From an uncultured Candidatus Saccharibacteria bacterium (GTDB taxonomy: Bacteria; Patescibacteriota; Saccharimonadia; Saccharimonadales; Saccharimonadaceae): 64,000 bases of DNA. Within the stretch, counting starts at the first letter, position 1, and each line of letters opens with the position of its first letter. The position numbers and the translations under genes are program-made. Under the pieces are notes generated by a model. The model searched no databases, had not been told where the DNA came from, and saw only the letters and a program-made list of their open reading frames with translations. This document shows positions 8,906 to 17,676 of this stretch, one piece after another. The stretch lies in assembly GCA_947307225.1 (NCBI GenBank), contig CAMZIL010000001.1:1-64000 (forward strand), in the 5' to 3' direction.

Positions 8906-9976
8906 TTAGTTGTCCAAAAAGCTCGTGATGAAACCGTCGATCTTGCCGTCCAAAACCGCCTCGGCGTCATTCTCTTCATACTTTGTGCGCGTATCTTTAA
9001 CGAGCTTGTACGGATGGAGGACGTAGTTACGAATTTGCTGGCCCCAGCTGGCCGATTCGCCGGCGCGAAGCTTATCTACGGACTCGGCGTTTTGCTCCTG
9101 CATCATCTGCTGGAGTTTACCGCGAAGAATTTCCATTGCCTTCTCTTTGTTCTGAAGCTGGCTACGTTCGTTCTGGATTGCAACAACAATATTGGTCGGG
9201 ATATGCGTAATACGAACCGCGGAGTTCGTTGTGTTAACCGACTGACCGCCATGACCGCCGGAATGGTATACATCAATGCGAAGATCTTTTGGATCGATTT
9301 GCACTTCGTCATCGTTCTCAATAATCGGCAAAACTTCAACGAGTGCGAACGAGGTTTGGCGTAGATGATCGGCGTTAAATGGGCTAAGGCGAACGAGACG
9401 ATGAGTGCCGTGCTCGGATTTTAGCTGGCCATAAATATTTACGCCAGTCATTTCAATTGCACTCGTCTTAATGCCAGCTTCTTCGCCGTCAACACGGTCA
9501 AGAATAGTCGCCGTAACATTATGACGTTCCGCCCAGCGCAAATACATACGCTCAAGCATGCCGGACCAGTCCATAGCTTCCGTGCCACCAGCGCCGGCCG
9601 TAATGCGCAAAATCGCGCCGTTATGATCAAATTTTCCCGTATAGCGTAGTTCCTGGCGGAGCTTTGCGAGATTCTCTTCCATCGCCGCGAGCTGGCCGTC
9701 AAATTCTTCCGTAAGCGATTCATCGCCTAGCTGCATCAATTCCGCCAAGTCATTAATCTGGGTCTTCAGTAAAGTCCAAGGATCAAGCGCATCATGTAGC
9801 TGCGCGACCTTGGTGGTTTTTTCGCGCGCAATATCTGGATTATTCCAAATTTCCGGAACAGCAACCTCAGCCTCAAGCTTTGCGAGTTGCTCGAGACGAT
9901 TATCAATATCGAGTTTTTGCCAGACAGTCTTAAACGACGCCTTCAATGCGTCCAGTCGTTTCTGAAGTTCAAACAT
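8906..9976 (-). CDS. prfB: Peptide chain release factor 2
   Basis: 356 residues. It carries the GGQ catalytic loop (YHSGGHGGQSVNTTNSAV) and the class I release factor domains; the SPF tripeptide (RLSPFNADH) marks the UGA-reading RF2. The frame is uninterrupted, so the programmed +1 frameshift known in many prfB genes is absent. ATG 9974-9976 (MFELQKRL) lies 6 bases after TATAAT (9983-9988), so the upstream in-frame TTG, which falls inside the promoter, is rejected. Presence of RF2 agrees with UGA as a stop. ftsE follows with its own promoter. Confidence 0.93.
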   Translation of the reverse strand: MFELQKRLDALKASFKTVWQKLDIDNRLEQLAKLEAEVAVPEIWNNPDIAREKTTKVAQLHDALDPWTLLKTQINDLAELMQLGDESLTEEFDGQLAAMEENLAKLRQELRYTGKFDHNGAILRITAGAGGTEAMDWSGMLERMYLRWAERHNVTATILDRVDGEEAGIKTSAIEMTGVNIYGQLKSEHGTHRLVRLSPFNADHLRQTSFALVEVLPIIENDDEVQIDPKDLRIDVYHSGGHGGQSVNTTNSAVRITHIPTNIVVAIQNERSQLQNKEKAMEILRGKLQQMMQEQNAESVDKLRAGESASWGQQIRNYVLHPYKLVKDTRTKYEENDAEAVLDGKIDGFITSFLDN

Positions 9977-10002
9977 AAGATTATTATACCGCAATAAGCG
10001 TT

Positions 10003-10650
10003 TTAGTTAGGCAATTCAAAGAGGGGAAGCTCGGACAGCTTGTAGTCCGCAATCTGCGTGCGGCGCAATTCGGAGCAGTAGGCGCCACAGCCGAGCGCCT
10101 TGCCAATGTCCTCGGCGAGCGTGCGGATATAAGTGCCGCTACTAACGTGGGTGCGAATTTTTAGGACCGGCGCTTCGTACGAAAGAATGTCTAGCGAATA
10201 GATTTCGACGGCTCTAGTCGGGATTTCAACTTCTTTGCCGGCGCGAGCCAGTTTATATGCACGCTGGCCGTTAATTTTAATCGCCGAAAAGGCCGGCGGA
10301 CGCTGCTCGATCTTTCCTGTAAACTGTGGGACGATTGACTCAATCTCCGCGCGAGTCGGGATCGGGGAATTAGTCTTCGTGATTTCCCCTTCAGGATCAC
10401 CGGTCGTCGAAGTCTCACCGAGGCGGATCGTGGCCTCGTAGACCTTATCTTTCTTCGTGAGCTCTGGCGCTTTTTTCGTCGCCTTGCCGGCCAACAAAAT
10501 GAGCAGCCCGGTTGCAAATGGATCAAGTGTGCCAGTATGGCCAACCTTCACCTTATGTCCTTCGCGCTGCGTCAAAATCCTACGCACACGCGCAACAGCA
10601 CCAAAACTAGTCATTCCCGCCGGTTTATCGACGAATATTATCTCTTCCAT
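10003..10650 (-). CDS. truB: tRNA pseudouridine-55 synthase
   Basis: 215 residues, short but with the TruB core: VDKPAGMTSF, the catalytic GHTGTLDPFATGLL (Asp of TLDP), and SGTYIRTLAEDIG. It isomerises U55 in the T-loop of tRNAs. The C-terminal PUA domain found in longer TruB proteins is essentially missing. TGGTATAAT (-10 at 10659-10664) is 8 bases before ATG 10648-10650, so the leader is at most one or two bases. Confidence 0.9.
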   Translation of the reverse strand: MEEIIFVDKPAGMTSFGAVARVRRILTQREGHKVKVGHTGTLDPFATGLLILLAGKATKKAPELTKKDKVYEATIRLGETSTTGDPEGEITKTNSPIPTRAEIESIVPQFTGKIEQRPPAFSAIKINGQRAYKLARAGKEVEIPTRAVEIYSLDILSYEAPVLKIRTHVSSGTYIRTLAEDIGKALGCGAYCSELRRTQIADYKLSELPLFELPN

Positions 10651-10670
10651 TAGAGATAATTATACCAGCT

Positions 10671-11288
10671 CTATTCCTCTTCTTCGTCAGTAGTGATGTA
10701 TTTGTCTAGGAAGAGCGCGAGATCGTCCATATTCTTGACGTCGTCAATGCGATCATAGACGCGACCATTCCTGATATAAATGAAGTCTGGAGTTTCTTCA
10801 ATGCCCAACATATCTTTGGCGCGCTTGTCGTCGGAAGTTTCGTCAACTGCAGAATTGTAGTGATAAATCTTTGCCGAAGATGGAGAAATGAGGCTTTCGA
10901 CGCGCTTTACAAATACGTCGCAGCCAAGGCAGTTCTCTTCCGTTACAATCAAGAAGCCTTCGCCGTTGCTGCCGAGCATGTCGATGGCGCCACCAGCGGA
11001 AAGTTTAATGAAGCCACTTTCGTCTTTATCAGACTTGTTGACTTCGTTACTAAACATGCCGTTGTACATATAGGTTGCTGGGCGGAAGATATCGCGCACG
11101 CTCTTGTTGAAGCCGAGCGAAACGACGAGCACGGTCATCGTAGCGACGAGTAATGAAATCAAAACATAAAAAGAAAGCTGGCTATGTGGCTTGCATGCAC
11201 AATCACAATTCTTGCAGGAGCAGCTTTTTTCTTTCTTTTCTGCCGGCTTTTTTGCGACAGTCTTTTTTGCGGTTTTTTTCGTTGGCAT
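10671..11288 (-). CDS. Membrane-anchored thioredoxin-like protein with Cys-rich N-terminus
   Basis: 205 residues from ATG 11286-11288, chosen for the GGAGA ribosome site. An Ala/Lys-rich start is followed by the cluster CSCKNCDCACKPH (about 24-36), one membrane helix (about 42-62) and an extracytoplasmic domain with CLGC and TPDFIYIRNGRVYDRID, resembling the CXXC and cis-Pro regions of thioredoxin folds. The Cys/His cluster may bind a metal; that is inference. The -10 is TGCTAAAAT, about 34 bases upstream. Partners are unknown. Confidence 0.65.
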   Translation of the reverse strand: MPTKKTAKKTVAKKPAEKKEKSCSCKNCDCACKPHSQLSFYVLISLLVATMTVLVVSLGFNKSVRDIFRPATYMYNGMFSNEVNKSDKDESGFIKLSAGGAIDMLGSNGEGFLIVTEENCLGCDVFVKRVESLISPSSAKIYHYNSAVDETSDDKRAKDMLGIEETPDFIYIRNGRVYDRIDDVKNMDDLALFLDKYITTDEEEE

Positions 11289-11395
11289 AAAAATCTCCAA
11301 TTTTTCTAACACCTATTTTAGCACAAGCATAATAACTTGACAGTCCCCCGACGGTCGCTTATTCTGGAATTAGCAAGAATTGACCGCCTCGCATA

Positions 11396-11430
11396 GAGAA
11401 AAAATACCTCCCTTTCGGGAGATATTTTTT
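11396..11430. terminator. Bidirectional terminator downstream of rnj
   Basis: CTCCC-TTTC-GGGAG extended by partly paired AT bases, with T-runs on both strands. It ends the ribonuclease J message (-) and could end a short plus-strand transcript from about 11366. Confidence 0.8.
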
Positions 11431-13573
11431 AGACTTTATTGATGACCGGAATCACAATCGGCGTATGGCCAGTTGCGTCGTAAAGGATGTGCGTTACGTC
11501 CTCTTTGATCTCTTCCTTCAACGCCTTGATGTCTGCGTCGGTGTTGACCGTATGATCAGTCTTGGCGCGGAGATAATGGCGAATCTTACCAATAAGCTCC
11601 TCAGAATTGTCGAGGTAAATAAATGCGCGCGAGACGATATCCGGCGTCTTGATGAGGCGGCCGGTTTTCTTGCTGATCGTCAAAATTACCACAAAGATAC
11701 CTTCGCGAGAAATGTGAATACGATCCTTCACGACGGCTTCGTTGACCTGCTGGTCAGCATCATCATAGAGTTTGTTACCAACCTGGATGCGGCCATTCTT
11801 GCGGATAGTCTTGTCCGGCATGAGCTCTACAATATCGCCATCATCCGCGACAAGAATATTGTCGCGTGGAATACCGACAACGTTTTCTGCCATCTCTGCG
11901 CTATGCTCGAGCATGTAAAATTCGCCGTGATATGGCATGTAGTTCTTTGGATGCATGTCCGTGACAAATTTGACATGATCCTCATAGTAGGCGTGGCCAG
12001 AAAGATGAAGCGGGCCGATGTTTGTTAAGTGAGTCTTGTTGTGCTGAATAACCTGAGCGCCTTCGCGGAGCAAGCCGTCAACCGTGCCCATAACTTTCGG
12101 CTCGTTGCCCGGAATTGGGCTCGAACAAAAGACGATCGTATCGCTTGCCTTTACCTTGATGTGGCGATGTGCACCGGTAACCATGCGGTTAAGAACGGCG
12201 TTCATTTCACCCTGAGAACCAGTACAGACAATCGTGACTTTCTCGTCTGGGAGCTTCACGATATCTTCCATCTTCATGATGGTGTCTTTCGGCACCTTGA
12301 TAGACTTTGCACGGAGAGCAACCTCAACGTTATTGATCATCGAGAAGCCAGCAAAGGCAACTTTGCGACCACGAGCAGCAGCTTCGCGAAGAACACATTC
12401 AATGCGCTTCACCTGGCTAGAGAAACAGCTGATAATAATGCGGCCGGAAGCATAGTTATCCATAACCTTGCCGATATTATCGCCAACGTCGTATTCGCTA
12501 TGTGGGTGCGTGCCCGGAACATCGATGTTCGTCGATTCATTCAAAAGGAGCGCAATGCCCTCTTTGTCTGCAATTTCTTTCAAATAATCATAGTCGGCAG
12601 GAACATCCATTGGGTTCGTTTCAAAACGCCAGTCGCCAGAGAATAGAACGTTGCCGTTTGGCGTGCGCATAAGAATCGAAGTGTTGCCAGGGATCGAGTG
12701 CAACATGTGAATAAACTCCGCGGAAAGATGTGGCGTGAGGCGAATGTCTTTGTGTGCGAGCGGATCCACGATCTGATAGTTCATATCAGGAACGTCCGTA
12801 AGCTCGGACATCTGCTTCTTAATCATGCCAATCGTAAAGGCAGAGCCGTAGATTGGTACGAGTGGGCCAAAGTATGGCAATAGATGCTTGCAGGCGCCAA
12901 TGTGATCAAGGTGTGCATGCGTAAAGAGAATTGCTTTTACCTTGTCGCGATTATCATCAAGCCATTTGCTATCTGGGACCATGTAGTTAACGCCAGGGTA
13001 GTCGGCGTTAGCAAAAAGCGTGCCCATATCGATCAGGACAATTTCGCCCTGATATTCAATGGCGGTCATGTTCTTGCCGATACCAAACTCGCCAAGACCA
13101 CCGATTGGGATGATGCGGACCGCATCCTTTGCTGGGCGAGCCGTGCGAATCTGTGCAAGACTGAGCTGAGCGCCCTTGTAGCCGTTGTAGCGAGATTTGT
13201 TTACTGGGATACCAACAATGTGCTGCGTAGCCTGGGCGTTAACGTCCTGGCTGAGCATGCGCTGATGATGGACCATCTCGCCCTTGCGGGTGCTAACCAT
13301 GAGTTTGACGTCGCTGTGCTTTTCAGCTGCAGCTGGAGCGGCTTTCTTAGCCGTTTTCTTGGCAGCAGCCTTCTTTGGCGCGGCCTTCTTTACAGCAGCG
13401 GCAGCGTGCTTTGCGCGGACGAGTTTTTCGTCTTTGCCGCCGGGAGCGAAGTTAGCGTTAAAATTACGCTTTTGGTTCTCCTCGAACTGCTTTTTTATAT
13501 CCGGAAGTCGTTCGGCGCGCGATTTTAACAATTTTGCGCGACGTTCGGCCTCGGCCTTAGATTTATCGTTCAT
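11429..13573 (-). CDS. rnj: Ribonuclease J with Lys/Ala-rich N-terminal extension
   Basis: 714 residues, about 150 more than usual. Residues 1-130 are basic and low in complexity. The metallo-beta-lactamase/beta-CASP core begins near RIIPIGGLGEFGIGKNMT and has the metal motif THAHLDHIG, FSGDWR and the late His motif (YMPYHGEFYML). Ribonuclease J degrades and matures RNA from the 5' end. The start ATG has AAAGGAATAA before it. The promoter TTGCCA-N17-TATAAT (13680-13708) leaves a leader of about 100 bases, and its -35 lies back to back with that of nusA. Confidence 0.93.
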   Translation of the reverse strand: MNDKSKAEAERRAKLLKSRAERLPDIKKQFEENQKRNFNANFAPGGKDEKLVRAKHAAAAVKKAAPKKAAAKKTAKKAAPAAAEKHSDVKLMVSTRKGEMVHHQRMLSQDVNAQATQHIVGIPVNKSRYNGYKGAQLSLAQIRTARPAKDAVRIIPIGGLGEFGIGKNMTAIEYQGEIVLIDMGTLFANADYPGVNYMVPDSKWLDDNRDKVKAILFTHAHLDHIGACKHLLPYFGPLVPIYGSAFTIGMIKKQMSELTDVPDMNYQIVDPLAHKDIRLTPHLSAEFIHMLHSIPGNTSILMRTPNGNVLFSGDWRFETNPMDVPADYDYLKEIADKEGIALLLNESTNIDVPGTHPHSEYDVGDNIGKVMDNYASGRIIISCFSSQVKRIECVLREAAARGRKVAFAGFSMINNVEVALRAKSIKVPKDTIMKMEDIVKLPDEKVTIVCTGSQGEMNAVLNRMVTGAHRHIKVKASDTIVFCSSPIPGNEPKVMGTVDGLLREGAQVIQHNKTHLTNIGPLHLSGHAYYEDHVKFVTDMHPKNYMPYHGEFYMLEHSAEMAENVVGIPRDNILVADDGDIVELMPDKTIRKNGRIQVGNKLYDDADQQVNEAVVKDRIHISREGIFVVILTISKKTGRLIKTPDIVSRAFIYLDNSEELIGKIRHYLRAKTDHTVNTDADIKALKEEIKEDVTHILYDATGHTPIVIPVINKV

Positions 13574-13679
13574 TTATTCCTTTTGTTTAAAAATAATATT
13601 CATTCCCACACTAAAAGCGCCCTGATAGCCTAGAGCTAATCCAAAGATTGTTGCGCTAAAAGTAATAATTAGTGGTTTT

Positions 13680-13708
13680 ATTATAGCAAAGATATGCCCC
13701 TTTGGCAA
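13680..13708 (-). promoter_or_regulatory. Promoter of rnj
   Basis: On the minus strand, TTGCCA (13703-13708), 17 bases, TATAAT (13680-13685). Transcription should begin near 13673, giving a leader of about 100 bases. Confidence 0.7.
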
Positions 13709-13713
13709 GACTA

Positions 13714-13742
13714 TTGACGACACCTGGGCCGCATGCTAAAAT
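13714..13742 (+). promoter_or_regulatory. Promoter of nusA
   Basis: TTGACG (13714-13719), 17 bases ending CATGC, TAAAAT (13737-13742). The -35 boxes of nusA and rnj are only 5 bases apart, so the two polymerase sites may exclude each other. The leader of about 80 bases contains GC-rich segments. Confidence 0.75.
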
Positions 13743-13831
13743 GTATTCATACAGATAAAGACCGGCTCGAAAAGAGGCGGTGTTTTTAAGCCCAGCGCCC
13801 GGACAAGAACGTGGCGCAGAAAGGAAAAATA

Positions 13832-14944
13832 ATGGAATTAGATATCAAGCAGATGGTCGCAATGGTCGACGTCGTTGCAGAAGAAAAGAATCTTCCAAAA
13901 GAGGTCGTCATTGATGTCATCGAGCAGGCAATTGCTGCTGCATGGCGCAAAGATAACGGCGACAAGGACATGGATGTTCGCTGCGAGCTCGACCTTAACA
14001 CCGGCGAAGCAAACGTCTTCATCTCCCGCACCGTCGTCGAAGATGACGTCGCTTACATCCCAGCTACCGAAATCCCTCTTTCTGAGGCTAAAGGCAAAAA
14101 GATCGGCGATATCGTCGAAGAAAAGAACAAGGTTACCGGCTTTGGCCGTGTCGCATCTCAGACCGCAAAGCAGGTCGTCACTCAGCGTCTCCGCGAAGCT
14201 GAACGCGATGCTGTTCTTGCCCTTTACGAAGATCGCACCGGCGAAGTCGTAAACGGTACTATTGTCCGCGTCGAGCCACGCCTCGTTCGCATTGACCTCG
14301 GCAAGGCGACCGGTATTATGCCAAAGTCCGAGCAGATCGAAGGTGAATATTACACCGTCGGTTCCCGCATCAAGGTCTACATCAAGGAAATCGAGCGCAA
14401 TGAGCGCGGCGCACAGCTTATCCTCAGCCGCGGTTGCGCAGAGTTCATCGAATATCTCTTCCGCCAGGAAGTTCCAGAAATCGATAACGGCTCCGTCGAA
14501 ATCAAGGCTATCGCTCGTGAAGCTGGTCGCCGCACCAAGATCGCTGTCGCTGCAACCATGCCAGGCATCGATCCAGTCGGTACCTTCGTTGGTGGCCGCG
14601 GCGTCCGCGTCCAGGCTGTCATGAACGAAATTGGCGAACGCGAGAAGATCGATATCGTCAACTGGAGTGAGAACGTTTCCGAGTACATCCGCGAAGCCCT
14701 CAGCCCAGCCGAGATTCAGACTGTCGAAATCGAAGACAAAAAGGCTATCGTTTACGTCAGCAAAGAACAGCAGTCTATCGCTATTGGTAAGGTTGGCCAG
14801 AACGTCCGCCTTGCAAGTAAGCTTACTGGCTACGATATCGACGTTGAGGTCGCTAAGGCTCCAGAGAAAAAGAAGAAAAAGAACGTCGAGGACGCTCTCC
14901 TATCTGCAATCGATGAGGCCGACGACGCCGAAGCAGAAGAATAA
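13832..14944 (+). CDS. nusA: Transcription termination/antitermination factor NusA
   Basis: 370 residues. N-terminal polymerase-binding domain (about 1-125), S1 domain (about 130-205, GEVVNGTIVRVEPRLVRIDL) and two KH domains (FVGGRGVRVQAVMNEIGE and IAIGKVGQNVRLASKLTGY). It ends in an acidic tail instead of the extra AR repeats of proteobacteria. Start ATG 13832 is set by AGAAAGGA; an in-frame GTG at 13811 precedes that site and is rejected. The usual neighbours rimP and infB are not adjacent. A terminator lies 20 bases after the stop. Confidence 0.93.
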   Translation: MELDIKQMVAMVDVVAEEKNLPKEVVIDVIEQAIAAAWRKDNGDKDMDVRCELDLNTGEANVFISRTVVEDDVAYIPATEIPLSEAKGKKIGDIVEEKNKVTGFGRVASQTAKQVVTQRLREAERDAVLALYEDRTGEVVNGTIVRVEPRLVRIDLGKATGIMPKSEQIEGEYYTVGSRIKVYIKEIERNERGAQLILSRGCAEFIEYLFRQEVPEIDNGSVEIKAIAREAGRRTKIAVAATMPGIDPVGTFVGGRGVRVQAVMNEIGEREKIDIVNWSENVSEYIREALSPAEIQTVEIEDKKAIVYVSKEQQSIAIGKVGQNVRLASKLTGYDIDVEVAKAPEKKKKKNVEDALLSAIDEADDAEAEE

Positions 14945-14946
14945 TA

Positions 14947-15276
14947 CTATTTAGTCTTCTTAGAGTCGCCTTTACTAGTTGAAGGCGACTTTTTTGTGTC
15001 TTTTTTCTCTTTAATGATGTTGGCGTCGTTCTTATTTTTCTTTTCTTTATCTTCTTCAGAACAGCGCGGACGGGAACTACCAAATATGCCAGCGCGCTCC
15101 AAAATACTCATCGCTTCTTCATTGACGCAGGCATCGCTCGAGCTCGTAACAGTGCCGTCGATGCCGATGTGAGACATAATTACTTTTATGAATGAGAAGA
15201 CGACGACGATTGCGAGAAGGAAAAAGATTAGCCTTGCGATTGTGCGAGCACCAGATCTAATTCCACCTTCGTACAT
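14947..15276 (-). CDS. Small single-pass membrane protein, Lys-rich tail
   Basis: 109 residues: one membrane segment (about 14-36), a short stretch with two Cys (DACVNEE, PRCSEED), then a Lys/Ser/Thr-rich tail. No family recognised. TACAAT (15285-15290) lies 8 bases before ATG 15274-15276, so the mRNA is nearly leaderless. Its 3' end carries, on the other strand, the nusA terminator. Confidence 0.6.
   Translation of the reverse strand: MYEGGIRSGARTIARLIFFLLAIVVVFSFIKVIMSHIGIDGTVTSSSDACVNEEAMSILERAGIFGSSRPRCSEEDKEKKNKNDANIIKEKKDTKKSPSTSKGDSKKTK
14964..14995 (+). terminator. nusA intrinsic terminator
   Basis: AGTCGCCTT and AAGGCGACT form a 9-base stem followed by TTTTT. It lies inside the 3' coding part of the convergent small membrane protein gene. 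Confidence 0.85.
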
Positions 15277-15299
15277 TAGCTATAATTGTATTATTTTGC

Positions 15300-16451
15300 T
15301 TATGCTTTTTCAAGCTCGTCGAACTTTGAGCGCATGGTCGGGTTGCCGCGCGTCAGCTTTTTGATCGTGAGATCCTCTGCCTTGTTGTTGGCGAGACGTA
15401 GATTATTCTCGCTGGAAAGTAGAGCCTCTTTAGTCTTTTGTAGATGATCAATCGTCTTATCAATTTCCTCGATCGCACTCTGGAATTTGCGGCTCGCAAG
15501 CTCGTAATTACGCGCAAAGGCGGTCTTGAACGCCTCAATATTCTCTTCAAAATGCGTGATGTCGATATTCTGCTCGCGCACAACGGCAAGCTCAGCTTTA
15601 TACTTCATAGAGTTCATGGCTGCATTGCGCAGGATCGTAATGAGCTGAATAAAGAATTGCGGGCGAATTACGTACATTTTTTCGTAGCGGTAAGAAACGT
15701 CGACGATGCCGGTATTGTAATAGTCGTCATCGGCCTCGAGCAACGAGACAAGCACGGCATACTCGCATTTTTTCTCTTTGCGATCCTTATCGAGCTCCTT
15801 GAAGAAGTCCTCGTTTTTATGCTTTGTCGCGGTCGTCTCATTCTCGTTTTTCATCTCGAACATGATAGAGATAATTTCGTTGCCCTGGTCGTCGTTTTCG
15901 CGGAAGATAAAGTCGCCTTTACTACCTGTGCGCGCGTCGTTATCCTTCTCGAAATAGGCGTTAGGGAACGCAGCCATGCGGATACGGTTAAACTCGTTCA
16001 AACAGTGCTGCTCGAGTGATTCGCCAACCATCTTTGTACTGAGCTTTGCCTTCATGTCCTTGAGGCGCTCAATCTCTTCTTCCTTAATTTCGATGGCGCC
16101 CTTGTATTTTTCTACCAATGCCGCCTCGCGAAGTTTTGCCTCGGTCGCTTTATTCTTCAGGTCACTAGCGAGCTGATCGCGTTCTTTTTCGAGCGGAGCT
16201 TTCGCCTCGGCAATCGCAAGTTTCTTGTCGGTCTCGGCATTAGCGAGCTGCCCTTTTAGTTTCTCAATTTCCGCCTCTAGCTTTGCGCTTGCGAGAGCCT
16301 GACTAGACTTCGCGTTAGCCTCAGCCTCTTTGAGGCGCTCATGTAATTCATTCTCGAATTCCGCGCTACGCACCTGACTCAAAATATCTGCATAGCTAGA
16401 ATCGTCCACCTTAAAAGTAGTGCCACATTTTGGGCATTTTATCTCTGACAT
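15300..16451 (-). CDS. DUF2130 domain-containing protein
   Basis: 383 residues. An N-terminal zinc-ribbon-like CPKCGTTF is followed by a coiled coil (about 30-135) and the DUF2130 domain (about 140-290; [31 protein letters not shown]), which has a restriction-endonuclease-like fold. The D-E-K pattern is visible as GDF and EMK. The biological role of the family is not established. TATAAT (16458-16463) is 6 bases before ATG 16449-16451: a leaderless start with the same sequence AAAAGTATGTC as the acyltransferase gene at 58633. Confidence 0.85.
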   Translation of the reverse strand: MSEIKCPKCGTTFKVDDSSYADILSQVRSAEFENELHERLKEAEANAKSSQALASAKLEAEIEKLKGQLANAETDKKLAIAEAKAPLEKERDQLASDLKNKATEAKLREAALVEKYKGAIEIKEEEIERLKDMKAKLSTKMVGESLEQHCLNEFNRIRMAAFPNAYFEKDNDARTGSKGDFIFRENDDQGNEIISIMFEMKNENETTATKHKNEDFFKELDKDRKEKKCEYAVLVSLLEADDDYYNTGIVDVSYRYEKMYVIRPQFFIQLITILRNAAMNSMKYKAELAVVREQNIDITHFEENIEAFKTAFARNYELASRKFQSAIEEIDKTIDHLQKTKEALLSSENNLRLANNKAEDLTIKKLTRGNPTMRSKFDELEKA

Positions 16452-16465
16452 ACTTTTATTATAGT

Positions 16466-17629
16466 CTATTTGCCGTGGATGTAGTTGAACTTGACGGCGT
16501 TAGCCCAGTCGATTGTCGACTGATAGACAATGTTGAATTTACCGTTAGGGCCGGCATAGTTCATTTCCTGGATAGTAATGTTGACGCCTGGATTTACGCC
16601 AACGACGACGCCAACGTGGCCATAGCCAGTCGTAGAAGTCTGGACAACGGCACCGTAGGCTGGAGTCTTATTGACAGGGAAACCGCGAGCAGCAAGAGTA
16701 CTGTTCCAGCTACGAGCGTTGCCAAGAACGCCAGTTGGGAGCCAGTAGTTGCTAGGCATGTTAGCGCGGCGCCAGTACCATGCAAACCAGGTACAGTTCC
16801 CGAATGCGCCAGGGTTGCCCCAGCTCTTTGTCGAGTAATACATGTTCTTCCAATAAGTATAGTTCTGGACCTGGAAGCGGTTTTTGCGGATACCGGAATC
16901 GCGGACATAGACGTAGGAGGTGCCAGTGCCAGTATAGGTAGGCTTCTTTGGTGCGACATACTCTGGGCGCTCGGTCTCCGGGAGCGTACCACCAGGTAGA
17001 AGCAATGCCATACCCGCGCTAATCTCGGTCAGCTCGAGGTCGTTGCGCGCAATAATTTCATCGACATTAGATTTGTACTTTTTGGCAATGCTTTCGTAGG
17101 TGTCGCCCTTCTTCGTAACGTAGACGATACCAGAGACACTCGGGATATAGATCTTCTTGCCGACCGTCAACTTCGTCGTCTTCATGCCGTTACTCCAGCG
17201 GACCTGATTTGCGTTAACGCCATCAATGCCATAGCTCTTTAGGATGCTATCGATCGTTTCGCCCTCTTTGACGACGTGAGTAATAACGCCACGGTAGGCT
17301 TGAATATCGATAATACTTGGGCGCTCAATGATCGTCCCGGCCGTGCTAGTAGTACCGGTGCTCTCATAGATGGCGCGCACAGTGGCGTAGTTCTCAGAAA
17401 TAGTCGCCGTAGACGGTAAGGAGACAGTGTTGGCGATATTTGCCACCACGTACGACTCCGAGATCTGATCGGCGTTCACGAGAAAAGTCTCGTTATTAAA
17501 GATGGCGGCGATGGAATTTCTGCTCGTGTCATCAGTTTTTGCGGAGCCAAGGAGCATGACAGCAAAAATGAAAGCAAATGCGAAGGCATAAGGCAGAAGT
17601 TTGGTTATCAATAATTGAAATCTCTTCAT
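16466..17629 (-). CDS. Secreted LysM-LysM-CHAP peptidoglycan hydrolase
   Basis: 387 residues: N-terminal membrane/signal segment (about 10-30), two LysM repeats ([19 protein letters not shown] and [18 protein letters not shown], about 125-215) and a C-terminal CHAP domain with catalytic Cys ([11 protein letters not shown]) and His ([10 protein letters not shown]). It binds and cleaves peptidoglycan outside the cell. The leader of about 40 bases from TATAAT (17676-17681) contains a perfect 6-base hairpin, and the -10 box overlaps the stop codon of mltG. Confidence 0.88.
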   Translation of the reverse strand: MKRFQLLITKLLPYAFAFAFIFAVMLLGSAKTDDTSRNSIAAIFNNETFLVNADQISESYVVANIANTVSLPSTATISENYATVRAIYESTGTTSTAGTIIERPSIIDIQAYRGVITHVVKEGETIDSILKSYGIDGVNANQVRWSNGMKTTKLTVGKKIYIPSVSGIVYVTKKGDTYESIAKKYKSNVDEIIARNDLELTEISAGMALLLPGGTLPETERPEYVAPKKPTYTGTGTSYVYVRDSGIRKNRFQVQNYTYWKNMYYSTKSWGNPGAFGNCTWFAWYWRRANMPSNYWLPTGVLGNARSWNSTLAARGFPVNKTPAYGAVVQTSTTGYGHVGVVVGVNPGVNITIQEMNYAGPNGKFNIVYQSTIDWANAVKFNYIHGK

Positions 17630-17641
17630 AAATAGGAATTA

Positions 17642-17661
17642 ATAGGTGCCCATCGACCTAT
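17642..17661 (-). promoter_or_regulatory. Leader hairpin of the LysM-CHAP gene
   Basis: ATAGGT and ACCTAT pair around an 8-base loop GC-rich on one side. It begins about 8 bases after the predicted transcription start and ends about 12 bases before the start codon. It may control mRNA stability or ribosome access; no known riboswitch class is recognised. Confidence 0.4.
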
Positions 17662-17676
17662 CCCCACCATCTAATA

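Noticed and set aside
9974-9997. Programmed +1 frameshift or upstream TTG start in prfB
   Set aside because: The frame is continuous with no internal UGA, and the TTG start falls inside the -10 region; ATG 9974-9976 is the start.
12029-12646. Plus-strand open frame of about 200 codons inside rnj
   Set aside because: It is a mirror of the conserved ribonuclease J coding sequence, with no recognisable motif and no initiation signal.
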